64,000 bases of DNA from Acidimicrobiaceae bacterium (GTDB taxonomy: Bacteria > Actinomycetota > Acidimicrobiia > Acidimicrobiales > RAAP-2). Below are positions 39,027-47,621 of this stretch, one piece after another; position 1 is the first letter of the stretch; the number at the start of each line of letters is the position of its first letter. The notes under the pieces were generated by a model. It searched no databases, had not been told where the DNA came from, and saw only the letters and a program-made list of their open reading frames with translations. Position numbers and translations under genes: made by a program. The DNA lies in NCBI GenBank assembly GCA_027449885.1, contig DAIDKS010000022.1, positions 1 to 64,000 of the forward strand, read 5' to 3'.

Positions 39027-39276
39027 GGTGTCGCCCCTGGCGAGGGGCGCGATGGCCCTCATCAAGGGGTATCAGAAGATGACCTCGGGCCGGCCCTCCC
39101 CGTGCCGGTTCTACCCCTCGTGCTCGAACTACGCCCTGGAGGCGGTCGAGGTGCACGGGGCCCTGCGGGGTACCATCCTCGCCGCGCGGCGCCTGAGCAA
39201 GTGCCACCCCCTCGGTCCCCACGGCATCGATCTCGTGCCCGCGGCCCGTCCCTCTCGTCGGAAAGGTAAGGACTGA
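38968..39276 (+). CDS. yidD: Membrane protein insertion efficiency factor YidD
   Basis: 102 residues. The family core is intact: ALIKGYQKMTSG, SPCRFYPSCSNYALEAV (three Cys), HGALRGT and KCHPLGPHGIDLVP. YidD is a small membrane-associated helper of YidC. ATG 38968 follows AGGGAGT and lies inside rnpA; the family core starts only near residue 25, so a later start (MALIKG at 39052) is possible and would remove the overlap. Its TGA overlaps the yidC ATG. Confidence 0.9.
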   Translation: MTNSDSTLSEPSSEHAASPRVSPLARGAMALIKGYQKMTSGRPSPCRFYPSCSNYALEAVEVHGALRGTILAARRLSKCHPLGPHGIDLVPAARPSRRKGKD

Positions 39277-40202
39277 TGGGCTCCATCACCCACTCGATCG
39301 GCTCGATCTTCCAGCCGATCTTCCACTTGTTCGGCTGGATCCTCGCGTTCTTCTACGGGCTGATCCCGAACTACGCCATCGCGATCACCCTGCTCACGAT
39401 CGTGATCATGGGGGCGTTGACCCCGTTCACGGTCAAGAGCACGAAGTCCATGCTCGCGATGCAGAAGTTGCAGCCCGAGATCAAGAAGCTGCAACAGAAG
39501 TACAAGGGTCCCGAGAACCGCCAGATCCTCAACGAGGAGCTCATGCGCCTCTACCGGGAGGAGGGGGCCAATCCCGTCGGGGGCTGCCTGCCCGTCCTCC
39601 TCCAGGCGCCTTTTCTATTTATTTTGTATAGTGTCATCCGCGGTCTGACGAATGTGACGTCGGCCGGCGTGGTGGAGCCCCGGTACATCCCGACGACGTC
39701 GAAGATGTACCACAACCTCATCTCGTCGCACGGTCAGATCAACGCCTTCGGGGTGAACCTGGCGCTCAAGCCCTTCAGCCACCACCCGTCGACCGCTGCC
39801 GCGATCCCGTTCTTCGTCCTCGTCGCCGCGGCCGTGGGTCTTCAGTACTTCCAGATGGCCCAGATGAACAACCGGAATCGCAAGTCCGGTCAAGCGATGC
39901 CCTCGCAGCAGCAGATGCTGCAGCGTCTGCTCCCAATCTTCTTCGCGTACTTCTACATCGTGATTCCGGCGGCCGTCGTCGTGTACATGGTGGTGTCCAC
40001 GATCATCCGGATCATCACCCAGGACATCATGTTCCGCACGGGAATCTCCAACCCGAACAAGCAGCCGAAGGGCGAGCGCGCCCTACCGGCGAGCTCGGCT
40101 CCGAAGGAATCGGGACCCTCAACCAGCACCTCGGCGGATACGCCGCCGAAGCCTCAGCAGCAGACGCGGTCTCGATCCAAGCGCAAGAGAAAGGCACGGT
40201 GA
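39276..40202 (+). CDS. yidC: YidC/Oxa1 membrane protein insertase
   Basis: 308 residues without the large periplasmic domain of Gram-negative YidC, as in actinobacteria. Core helices include the conserved QKLQPEIKKLQQKYKG loop, GGCLPVLLQAPFLFILY and a final basic tail (QTRSRSKRKRKA). It inserts proteins into the membrane with or without SecYEG. A short run of AT-rich codons (39608-39632) encodes the third-helix start. Coupled to yidD by a one-base overlap and to khpB by a 4-nt overlap. Confidence 0.95.
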   Translation: MGSITHSIGSIFQPIFHLFGWILAFFYGLIPNYAIAITLLTIVIMGALTPFTVKSTKSMLAMQKLQPEIKKLQQKYKGPENRQILNEELMRLYREEGANPVGGCLPVLLQAPFLFILYSVIRGLTNVTSAGVVEPRYIPTTSKMYHNLISSHGQINAFGVNLALKPFSHHPSTAAAIPFFVLVAAAVGLQYFQMAQMNNRNRKSGQAMPSQQQMLQRLLPIFFAYFYIVIPAAVVVYMVVSTIIRIITQDIMFRTGISNPNKQPKGERALPASSAPKESGPSTSTSADTPPKPQQQTRSRSKRKRKAR

Positions 40203-41164
40203 TACCCGTGGACTGGGTAGAGACAACCGGAAAGTCGGTCGAAGAGGCCACCACCCGGGCGCTGGCGCACCTCGGGGTGCACCCCGACGACGCAGAGGTG
40301 GAGGTCCTCGAAGAGCCCCGTACCGGGCTCTTCGGTCGAGTGAAGGGCGAGGCCCGGGTGCGGGCGCGCGTACGCCCATCGGGTCCACGACCCAAGCGCT
40401 CACGTCGCGCCCGGAGTGGGGCTGATCGAGGTGAGAGCCGTCCGAAGAGCGACCGCCCGCGGTCGGAGAGCTCGTCCGACGGAGGAGCCAACGCCCCGAA
40501 GGGTGGCGCGAAGAAGGGTAAAGCTTCAAGTCAGAAGGGTGGGTCCGCTACGGCCGACACGCCCAAGGTCGACAAGTCGGCGTCGGCGGACAAGCCGAAG
40601 CCCAAGAAGTCGTCCGCTGCGGTAACCGCGGGAAGCCGGGCGACGACGGAGTCGAAGAGGAATTCGAAAGAGGAGGACAAGATGGCCGAGGGAGTCTCTT
40701 TGGCAGAGCAGGGCGAGTTCGCCAAGGAGTTTCTCGTGGGACTTCTCGACTCGCTAGAGATCAGTGCGACGGTGACGACGCGTGAGGTGGACGAGGAGAC
40801 GATCGAGGTCGCCGTCAATGCCGATCCGCCGACCGAGCTGGGAATCCTCGTGGGACCGCGCGGTGTGACACTGCAGGCGGTCCAGGAGATCACCCGGACC
40901 GTCGTTCAGGCGAAGAGTGGTGGGCGAGCCGATCGCGTGATCGTCGACGTGGCTCAGTACCGTGAGCGCCGGGTCGCGGCGCTCGGCCGTTTCGCCCAGA
41001 AGGTGGCCGCTGAAGTCATCGAGACGGGCGAGGAGCGGGCTCTCGAGCCGATGTCGCCGGCCGATCGCAAGGCCATTCACGATGCTCTCTCGGGAGCAGC
41101 GGACGTGGTCACTCGGTCGGAGGGCGAGGAGCCTCGTCGATTCGTGGTGATTTCCCCGGCATAA
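40199..41164 (+). CDS. khpB: KhpB (Jag/EloR) RNA-binding protein
   Basis: 321 residues: a Jag_N domain (DWVETTGKSVEEATTRAL, GLFGRVKGEARVRAR), a low-complexity Lys/Ser/Ala linker (about 60-160), a KH domain (LVGPRGVTLQAVQEIT) and an R3H domain (RERRVAALGRFAQKV, ending PMSPADRKAIH). It binds RNA and influences cell elongation and division in Firmicutes. GTG 40199 overlaps the yidC stop; GTG 40208 is an alternative three codons later. Confidence 0.92.
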   Translation: MIPVDWVETTGKSVEEATTRALAHLGVHPDDAEVEVLEEPRTGLFGRVKGEARVRARVRPSGPRPKRSRRARSGADRGESRPKSDRPRSESSSDGGANAPKGGAKKGKASSQKGGSATADTPKVDKSASADKPKPKKSSAAVTAGSRATTESKRNSKEEDKMAEGVSLAEQGEFAKEFLVGLLDSLEISATVTTREVDEETIEVAVNADPPTELGILVGPRGVTLQAVQEITRTVVQAKSGGRADRVIVDVAQYRERRVAALGRFAQKVAAEVIETGEERALEPMSPADRKAIHDALSGAADVVTRSEGEEPRRFVVISPA

Positions 41165-41171
41165 TCGACTC

Positions 41172-41792
41172 GTGCCAACACTGTGGTTGTCTCGCGCCCT
41201 CGAGGAATCGAGGGCGCGAGGCTTTTTAGGGCCTGGTCCGATCGACGATCACATTCGTCACGCGGCGGCGTTCGCCGACGTCTGGGATCGGCGACGGCCC
41301 ACTCCCCCACGCGCGTTCCTGGATCTCGGAAGCGGTGGCGGGCTACCGGGACTCGTCCTCCTGGAGCGGTGGGGGTGCCGAGGCGTGCTTCTCGACGCCA
41401 TGGAGCGACGGACTGCCTTCCTCGAAGAGGTTCTGCAGCTACCGGAAGCCCCATCGACTGGCGAGGTGTGGCGGGGCCGGGCAGAGACGATCGCGCGTGA
41501 AGATCGTGCCGATGGGGTGTTCGATCTGGTCACCTCGCGATCCTTCGCCGCCCCTGCGGTCACGGCGGAGTGCGCAGCCCGTTTCCTGGTGAACGGCGGT
41601 CTCCTGATCGTGTCCGAACCGCCGGACCAGCGGAATCGCTGGCCCGAGGAGGGATTGTCCCTGGTCGGACTCTCCCCCATCGGGCTCGAGTCGGCCGGCG
41701 GGTTCGGCTTCCAGGTCATCGAGAAGACGCGCGATACACCCGACCGGTATCCGCGCGCCGTCGGTCGACCAGGAAAGACCCCCTTGTTCTGA
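41172..41792 (+). CDS. rsmG: 16S rRNA (guanine527-N7)-methyltransferase RsmG
   Basis: 206 residues. SAM-binding FLDLGSGGGLPGLVL (about 49) and VTSRSFA are typical of GidB. The N-terminus LEESRARGFLGPGPIDDHI matches actinobacterial RsmG, so the GTG at 41172 appears right even though codons 7-17 form a terminator-like hairpin. Loss of RsmG gives low-level streptomycin resistance in relatives. A decayed second copy of its 3' end lies at 41831-41925. Confidence 0.93.
   Translation: MPTLWLSRALEESRARGFLGPGPIDDHIRHAAAFADVWDRRRPTPPRAFLDLGSGGGLPGLVLLERWGCRGVLLDAMERRTAFLEEVLQLPEAPSTGEVWRGRAETIAREDRADGVFDLVTSRSFAAPAVTAECAARFLVNGGLLIVSEPPDQRNRWPEEGLSLVGLSPIGLESAGGFGFQVIEKTRDTPDRYPRAVGRPGKTPLF
41191..41228 (+). 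terminator. 13-bp perfect hairpin plus T-run inside the start of rsmG
   Basis: CTCGCGCCCTCGA (41191-41203), loop GGAA, and its exact complement (41208-41220) are followed by GCTTTTTA. It has all parts of an intrinsic terminator for the rpmH-khpB operon, yet lies within codons 7-19 of rsmG. It may act as an attenuator for rsmG or simply end the upstream operon while rsmG uses another promoter. Confidence 0.7.
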
Positions 41793-41807
41793 GCGCTCGG
41801 TGGGGAC

Positions 41808-41823
41808 TGTTTCACGTGAAACA
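41808..41823. promoter_or_regulatory. parS: parS site 1
   Basis: TGTTTCACGTGAAACA, the exact 16-bp palindrome bound by ParB, 15 bp after rsmG. Confidence 0.97.
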
Positions 41824-41830
41824 TCCCGGG

Positions 41831-41925
41831 TGGCCCGAGGGCGGTCGTCCCTGGTCGGGCCCTCCCCCATGGGAGCCGACGACGAGTGGTGGGTTCGGAC
41901 TCCTTGCCATCGAGGAGGTTCACGG
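41831..41925 (+). pseudogene. Decayed duplicate of the rsmG 3' end
   Basis: Compared with rsmG 41640-41728, this stretch keeps TGGCCCGAGG, TCCCTGGTCGG, CTCCCCCAT, GGGTTCGG and CCATCGAG in the same order and nearly the same spacing, with small indels. By eye identity is around 70%. In one frame it still reads GWPEGG and later GGFGLLAIEE, against RWPEEG and GGFGFQVIEK in rsmG, with a frameshift between. It lies between parS sites 1 and 2. Confidence 0.55.
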
Positions 41926-41995
41926 ACGATCTGAGCGGTGCCTCACTCGGAGCGATGGATCTGCGACCGTGCGCTCACTGCGATCGTCCCGATCC

Positions 41996-42011
41996 TGTTT
42001 CACGTGAAACA
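41996..42011. promoter_or_regulatory. parS: parS site 2
   Basis: TGTTTCACGTGAAACA, perfect palindrome, 188 bp from site 1. Confidence 0.97.
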
Positions 42012-42048
42012 TCACTCGTCCACCGATCGTCAGAGTCTGGCCGGTGAG

Positions 42049-42064
42049 TGTTTCACGTGAAACA
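42049..42064. promoter_or_regulatory. parS: parS site 3
   Basis: TGTTTCACGTGAAACA, perfect palindrome, 53 bp from site 2 (about five helical turns). Confidence 0.97.
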
Positions 42065-42182
42065 TATCGGAGCCTCGGTGGAACTCCGTGGGACCTCGGT
42101 GAGGGATAACCCCTGCTGTGATAAGGGAATCCTCGGGACCGCACCACGCCGAACCCGTCGTGGGTGGGGGGGAGTCGTTCGA

Positions 42183-42198
42183 TGTTTCACGTGAAACA
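42183..42198. promoter_or_regulatory. parS: parS site 4
   Basis: TGTTTCACGTGAAACA, perfect palindrome, 134 bp from site 3 and about 90 bp before parA, where bound ParB could also affect the parAB promoter. Confidence 0.97.
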
Positions 42199-42284
42199 TC
42201 GGTACTTGACCCTGGGGCCCGGCCGGTGTTGAATGTCAGGGGCGCATCGCAGTGTCGGGCTCGGCTAGCGCGGGAATGAGGTCC

Positions 42285-43058
42285 ATGACGGATGACGGAG
42301 CTATGAGGATCTTCGCGGTGGCCAATCAGAAGGGTGGGGTGGGGAAGACCACGACCACGACCGCGCTGGGGGCCGCGATAGCCCAGGCGGGAAAGCGAGT
42401 CCTCGTCGTCGATCTGGATCCCCAGGGGAATGCCACCACTGGTTTGGGTGTGGATGGCCGCAAGTTCGAGCGATCGGTCTACGACGTCCTGCTCAACGAC
42501 GTCCCCATGGTCGACGTCGTCGAGCCGACGGGATTCTCGAACCTCTTCGTCGCCCCCGCGACGCTCGATCTCGCGGGAGTCGAGCAGGAGCTGACCTCGG
42601 TCATCAGTCGTGAACTGCGCCTGAAGCGCTCCCTCGAGTCGGTGGACGGCGACTTCGACTACGTGTTCATCGACTGCCCGCCCTCTCTCGGCTTGATCAC
42701 CATCAACGCCTTCGCGGCGGCCACCGAGATCATGGTCCCCGTCCAGACCGAGTTCTACGCGTTGGAGGGTCTGACGCAGCTGCGTCGCATCGTCGAGTTG
42801 GTGCAGAAGAACTTGAACCCGAGCCTGCACATCACGAAGGTCGTCCTGACGATGTACGACTCGCGCAACACCCTCTCGATCGACGTGGCCAACGAGGTTC
42901 GGCGGCACTTCCCCACCGAGCTCTGCGATACGGTCATCCCCCGAACTGTTCGACTGGCGGAGGCCCCCTCCTTCGGTCAGCCCATCACGTACTTTGACCC
43001 GAACTCCCGAGGAGCTCGGGCGTACCGCCTGCTAGCGGAGGAGATCATGAATGGCTAG
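42285..43058 (+). CDS. parA: Chromosome partitioning ATPase ParA
   Basis: 257 residues. Deviant Walker A KGGVGKTTTT, Walker B YVFIDCPPSLG and DLDPQGNATTG are typical of ParA/Soj. It positions ParB-bound origins using ATP-driven binding to the nucleoid. Possible starts are GTG 42252, ATG 42276, ATG 42285 and ATG 42303; 42285 has GAGG just upstream and 42303 gives the usual MRIFAVANQKGG start. The last 8 nt overlap parB. Confidence 0.95.
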   Translation: MTDDGAMRIFAVANQKGGVGKTTTTTALGAAIAQAGKRVLVVDLDPQGNATTGLGVDGRKFERSVYDVLLNDVPMVDVVEPTGFSNLFVAPATLDLAGVEQELTSVISRELRLKRSLESVDGDFDYVFIDCPPSLGLITINAFAAATEIMVPVQTEFYALEGLTQLRRIVELVQKNLNPSLHITKVVLTMYDSRNTLSIDVANEVRRHFPTELCDTVIPRTVRLAEAPSFGQPITYFDPNSRGARAYRLLAEEIMNG

Positions 43059-43992
43059 AAAGCCCGGACTCGGAAAGGGCCTGGGTGCCCTGATCCCCAA
43101 CGGGTCACCCACCTCCCCGGAGGATGACTCGATCGTCGTCGAGGACGTGGTCGAGACCGGTGGACCGCTTCGCCGCATCCCCGTCACCGCGATCCGTCCA
43201 AACCCGTTCCAGCCCCGCAAGTCGTTCAACGACGACAGCCTGCAGGCCCTGGCCTCGTCGGTACGGGAGTTGGGCGTCCTTCAGCCGCTGATCGTGCGCC
43301 CCGCGGAGGGGGAGGATGGCGCGTTCGAGTTGATCGCCGGAGAGCGTCGGTGGCGAGCCGCCACCTTGGCGGGCCTCGACACCGTCCCCGTCCTCGTCCA
43401 GGACGACGTCAACGATCGGCTCTCCCTCGAGCAGGCCGTGGTCGAGAATCTCCACCGCGTCGACCTCCATCCGCTCGAGGAAGCCGCCGCCTACCAGCAG
43501 CTCATCGACGAGTTCGACCTCACGCACGAGCAGGTCGCCCAGCGAGTCGGTAAGAGTCGAGCAAATATTACGAATACGTTACGACTTCTCCAACTGGGGG
43601 AGGCTGCGCAGGCGGCCCTGGTCAGCGGGGATATCACCGCGGGTCACGCTCGCTCGCTGCTCGCCATCTCCGATCCCAACGCCCAGGCGCTCATGGTGGC
43701 CCGGGTCATCAAGAACGAGATGTCGGTGCGCGCGACGGAGGAGGCGGTTCGAACCTTCCTGGAGCCCAAGCCGACACCGGTGCCCGACGGGGGAGCGCCG
43801 CAGGTCGCCGGCGCTCCGCGCCTTCGGCCCGTTCCGGACGCCAGCGTGGCGGAGCTGGAGCACCTGCTCGAGGACTACCTCGACACCCGCGTGCACGTCG
43901 ACCTGCGTGGCCGAAACGGTCGGATCGTGATCGACTTCGCGGACCTCGACGACCTCGAGCGGATCTACCTGGCGATCTCCAAGGCCCACTGA
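43051..43992 (+). CDS. parB: Chromosome partitioning protein ParB
   Basis: 313 residues. The CTP-binding N-terminal domain shows IRPNPFQPRKSF and the GERRWRAA motif; the helix-turn-helix region reads EQVAQRVGKSRANITNTLRLL; a C-terminal dimer domain ends the protein. ParB loads at the four parS sites just upstream and spreads as a CTP-gated clamp. ATG 43051 overlaps parA by 8 nt. An AT-rich codon run (43561-43585) falls in the helix-turn-helix. Confidence 0.96.
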   Translation: MARKPGLGKGLGALIPNGSPTSPEDDSIVVEDVVETGGPLRRIPVTAIRPNPFQPRKSFNDDSLQALASSVRELGVLQPLIVRPAEGEDGAFELIAGERRWRAATLAGLDTVPVLVQDDVNDRLSLEQAVVENLHRVDLHPLEEAAAYQQLIDEFDLTHEQVAQRVGKSRANITNTLRLLQLGEAAQAALVSGDITAGHARSLLAISDPNAQALMVARVIKNEMSVRATEEAVRTFLEPKPTPVPDGGAPQVAGAPRLRPVPDASVAELEHLLEDYLDTRVHVDLRGRNGRIVIDFADLDDLERIYLAISKAH

Positions 43993-44004
43993 CCCTCAAC
44001 CTTC

Positions 44005-44029
44005 AACCTCACCTTCTCGTTGAGGTTTT
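44005..44029 (+). terminator. Probable intrinsic terminator of parAB
   Basis: AACCTCA (44005-44011) pairs with TGAGGTT (44021-44027) around a 9-nt loop and is followed by TT then CCCC. It lies 13 nt past the parB stop. Weak stem, so moderate support. Confidence 0.45.
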
Positions 44030-44121
44030 CCCCAAGTTGTGGATGAAGTTGTGGGTATCGGATGCGAAGACTCGAGAATCCCTTGTGGCGCAAGGGGTAT
44101 CGGAAACCACAGGCACCCGAA

Positions 44122-45042
44122 TCAGCTTCGGATGGCCTCTTCCAGGATGCGGCAGAAGGCCGTGGCGAGGACGTCGATCTGGTCGTGGGGGAGTGGACCG
44201 TGGGCCACGTGCAGTGTGGTCATCTTGGTCTCGCGCAGGATGGGCAGAGCCATGCCGGAGATCTCGACGCGCGACTGGGTCCCGTCGTGGGCGAGCTCGC
44301 CGGCCAGGGCCGCGGCGAGCTCGGCCCCGCGACGGGAGTGGGACCGGTAGCTCGCCCAGTAGTTGAGGTGGATCCCGAGGCCGTCCGCCACCTCCTCGAC
44401 GTCGAGGACGATCGCGGCGTTGGACTCGTTGGCGAGGGCGGCGACCGCCACGGGGTCGCGATCGATCAGGAGCGTCATCGTTCCGTGGTGCTCCCAGGCG
44501 CGCGCGATGGCGGTCGCCAGGTCACTGACCCCGGCCACCACGATCAGGTCCGATGGCGGGCGGTCGAAGCCCGCGAGGTCGCGCGCCTCCGTCACCAGAC
44601 GGCGGTCGCGGGCGACCGAGGTCATCCGCAGGACCTCGAGCAGGGTCGCCCGGTTGAGCACCCCGTCGGACTCGAGGCCCCGATTCTTCTGGAAGTCGCC
44701 CAAGGCGTGCTCAAGGAGGGGGCCGAAGATGCCGTCGATGCGCCCGGGGTTGAATCCGAGCTGCGCCAGGCGGACCTGCAGCTCGGCGACGTCGTCGCCC
44801 CGCAAGTGGGGACGTGCGAGGAAGAGCAGGCGCTGCCCCAGGTGCCACCCGGCCTCGATCAGCCGGGACCAGGTGGTGTCGTCGACGACGCCGGAGATCG
44901 CGAGCCCGCGAGCCCGCTGGAACGCCTCCACGACCGACACCGTTCGGTCCGAGAAGGCGTCGTCTCCCTCGACCGGGGTCGAGTAACCCAGGGCGCGAAG
45001 TCGGGCGTGGAGCTCGCGGACGTCCTCACCGCGGTCGCCCAG
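44122..45042 (-). CDS. cwlM: CwlM-like protein: two peptidoglycan-binding repeats and a pseudo-amidase domain
   Basis: Two peptidoglycan-binding type 1 repeats (LGDRGEDVRELHARLRALGY...; RGDDVAELQVRLAQLGFNPG) precede a region laid out like an Amidase_3 domain (RRGAELAAALAGELA, LPILRETKM). The zinc ligands are missing: the DPGHGG site reads VVAGVSD and the second His segment is also changed. Mycobacterial CwlM, in the same place, regulates MurA rather than cutting wall; the same is inferred here. The first repeat extends upstream of the only standard start (GTG 44940). Between it and the trxA stop no ATG, GTG or TTG is in frame; CTG 45042 is the best candidate. Confidence 0.75.
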   Translation of the reverse strand: MGDRGEDVRELHARLRALGYSTPVEGDDAFSDRTVSVVEAFQRARGLAISGVVDDTTWSRLIEAGWHLGQRLLFLARPHLRGDDVAELQVRLAQLGFNPGRIDGIFGPLLEHALGDFQKNRGLESDGVLNRATLLEVLRMTSVARDRRLVTEARDLAGFDRPPSDLIVVAGVSDLATAIARAWEHHGTMTLLIDRDPVAVAALANESNAAIVLDVEEVADGLGIHLNYWASYRSHSRRGAELAAALAGELAHDGTQSRVEISGMALPILRETKMTTLHVAHGPLPHDQIDVLATAFCRILEEAIRS

Positions 45043-45072
45043 CGAGAGGGGGAGGCGGGCCGTCGCTCGTCC

Positions 45073-45399
45073 CTAGAGCGCTGCGGAGATCTCGCGCAGG
45101 AGTGCGGCCTTGGGCTTGGCACCGACGATCCTCGCCGCCACCTTGCCGTTCTTGAAGAGGAGGAGGGTGGGGATGCTCATCACCGAGAACTTCGTCGCGG
45201 TCGCCACGTTGTGGTCCACGTCGAGCTTGCCGATGGTGAAGTTCTCGGACTGCTCCCGTGAGAAGTCCTCCAGGATCGGGGCGATCATGCGGCACGGCCC
45301 GCACCACTCGGCCCAGAAGTCCACCAGGATGGGCTTGTCCGCCGAGCCGACGACCTCGTCGAACGTGGCGTCGTTCAGGATCTGGATCGGGCTGCTCAT
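45073..45399 (-). CDS. trxA: Thioredoxin
   Basis: 108 residues, the usual size, with active site [14 protein letters not shown] and cis-Pro loop [14 protein letters not shown]. It passes electrons from TrxB, encoded just upstream. ATG 45399 follows GGAGG at good spacing; an in-frame start four codons earlier lies within that site and is rejected. Confidence 0.96.
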   Translation of the reverse strand: MSSPIQILNDATFDEVVGSADKPILVDFWAEWCGPCRMIAPILEDFSREQSENFTIGKLDVDHNVATATKFSVMSIPTLLLFKNGKVAARIVGAKPKAALLREISAAL

Positions 45400-45444
45400 G
45401 ACGTCCTCCACGGGAGAAAGGTGGCCTCCACCTTAGCGAGCGAC

Positions 45445-46393
<949 letters not shown>

Positions 46394-46401
<8 letters not shown>

Positions 46402-46732
46402 GAGGGGCCTTTCGGATGGGGGGGCGGCGACGGCGCCACACGAGCAGCCCGCCCACGATCGACAGCGCGCCCACGAGCACGTAGCTCAGCCACTGGTGCG
46501 CGCCGAAGGCGTAGACGTCGAGGAATCGGATGGCGCCGATGACGGCGACCGTGACGAGCACCAGCGCCACGAGCAGCAGCACGAAGAGGTACGCGACGGT
46601 CCGTCCGGCGAGCAGGATCGGCCGCAGCACGCGGTCGTGGACCACGTCGAGCCCGTGGTCGAGCAGGCCGAGGAGCCGATCGACCAGGTCCGGTTCGCGC
46701 GACCCGTCGGTGGGGGTCCGGTCGTCAGTCAC
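46394..46732 (-). CDS. Small two-helix membrane protein of unknown function
   Basis: 112 residues: an acidic N-terminus, an amphipathic stretch ([16 protein letters not shown]), two membrane helices ([20 protein letters not shown] and [17 protein letters not shown]) and a basic tail (RRRRPPIRK). Proteins of this size and plan sit beside trxB near actinobacterial origins. No enzymatic motif is visible. It overlaps trxB by 8 nt, so it is part of the operon. Confidence 0.75.
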
Positions 46733-46741
46733 ACCCCGAAC

Positions 46742-47596
46742 TTACCCGCCGGTCCGGGGGGCCTCCACCCAGCACACCGCGACGATCCCCGGACCCCCGT
46801 GGGTCCCCACGACGGGACCGATGTCGGTCACGACCATCGGGTGGGTGACGTCGACCCCCTCGAGGAGCGCCACGAGGTCACCCACGTCGGCCGCGTCCCC
46901 GTGGACGACGGCGATTCGCTCGAGTGGCGCGTGGGATCGGGCGACCTCGGCGACCGCCGCGAGTGCCCGGGCGCGGGTCCGCTGCCGTCCCGCCTCCGCG
47001 ACCACGCCGTCGCGCAGGGCGAGGAGGGGCTTGATGGCGAGGACCTGGCCCAGGAGGGCCTGGGCGCCCCCCACGCGGCCACCCTTCTTCAGGTGTTCGA
47101 GGGTGGCGAGGGTCCCGCAGACGCCCGCGCGGGGGACGATCTCCCTCGCTCGCGCGACCAGGGTGTCGAGGTCGGCGCCGTCGCGGGCCCGCTCGGCGAC
47201 GTCGATCACGACGAGTCCCTCGGCCATCGACACCGCCTGGGTGTCGACCACCGTGACGGGGATCCGCTCGGCGACCGCCTGGGCGGCCACGGTCGCTGAC
47301 TGGTGGGTCGCCGAGAGGGCCGCGGAGATGGTCAGGACGATGACGCCGTCGTAGCCCTCCCGGGCCGCCGTCTCGTAGACCTCCTGGAAGGCGCCGACCG
47401 AGGGGGCGGCCGTCTCCGGGAGCTCCCGCGACGTGCGGCAACGGCTCCAGAACGCGGCGGGGGAGAGGTCGACGCGGTCGACGAACTCGTCGGCGCCGAA
47501 GCGAATGGTCAGCGAGACGACGTCGAGCGGGAGGGTGTCCGCGATCGACGCGGGTATGTCACAGGCGCTGTCGGTGACGACGCGGATACGGGCCAT
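46742..47596 (-). CDS. DegV-family fatty-acid-binding protein
   Basis: 284 residues. The DegV signature TDSACDIP near the start, TSRELPETAAPSVGAF (ligand-contacting Thr/Ser) and SGALSATHQSA-like ISAALSATHQSA are present. In Firmicutes such proteins (FakB) present fatty acids to the FakA kinase; no FakA-like gene is in this window. ATG 47596 follows AAGGGGGG. Confidence 0.9.
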   Translation of the reverse strand: MARIRVVTDSACDIPASIADTLPLDVVSLTIRFGADEFVDRVDLSPAAFWSRCRTSRELPETAAPSVGAFQEVYETAAREGYDGVIVLTISAALSATHQSATVAAQAVAERIPVTVVDTQAVSMAEGLVVIDVAERARDGADLDTLVARAREIVPRAGVCGTLATLEHLKKGGRVGGAQALLGQVLAIKPLLALRDGVVAEAGRQRTRARALAAVAEVARSHAPLERIAVVHGDAADVGDLVALLEGVDVTHPMVVTDIGPVVGTHGGPGIVAVCWVEAPRTGG

Positions 47597-47621
47597 GGTC
47601 CCCCCTTGGGTCGCCTCAGCC

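Larger units (their letters stand above)
41793..42284. other. 492-bp gene-free region: parS cluster and rsmG remnant
   Basis: No credible gene fits here. It holds four perfect parS sites at 41808, 41996, 42049 and 42183, a degenerate copy of the rsmG 3' end (41831-41925), and the parA leader. The stretch 42065-42180 shows no recognisable element beyond short AT-richer patches (GGGATAACCCC, TGTGATAAGGG). Confidence 0.8.

Noticed and set aside
44038-44058. TGTGGATGA and TGTGGGTAT after parB as DnaA boxes
   Set aside because: Each matches 7 of 9 bases only and they lie 6-7 kb from dnaA; too weak to call, though their 12-bp spacing is worth remembering.
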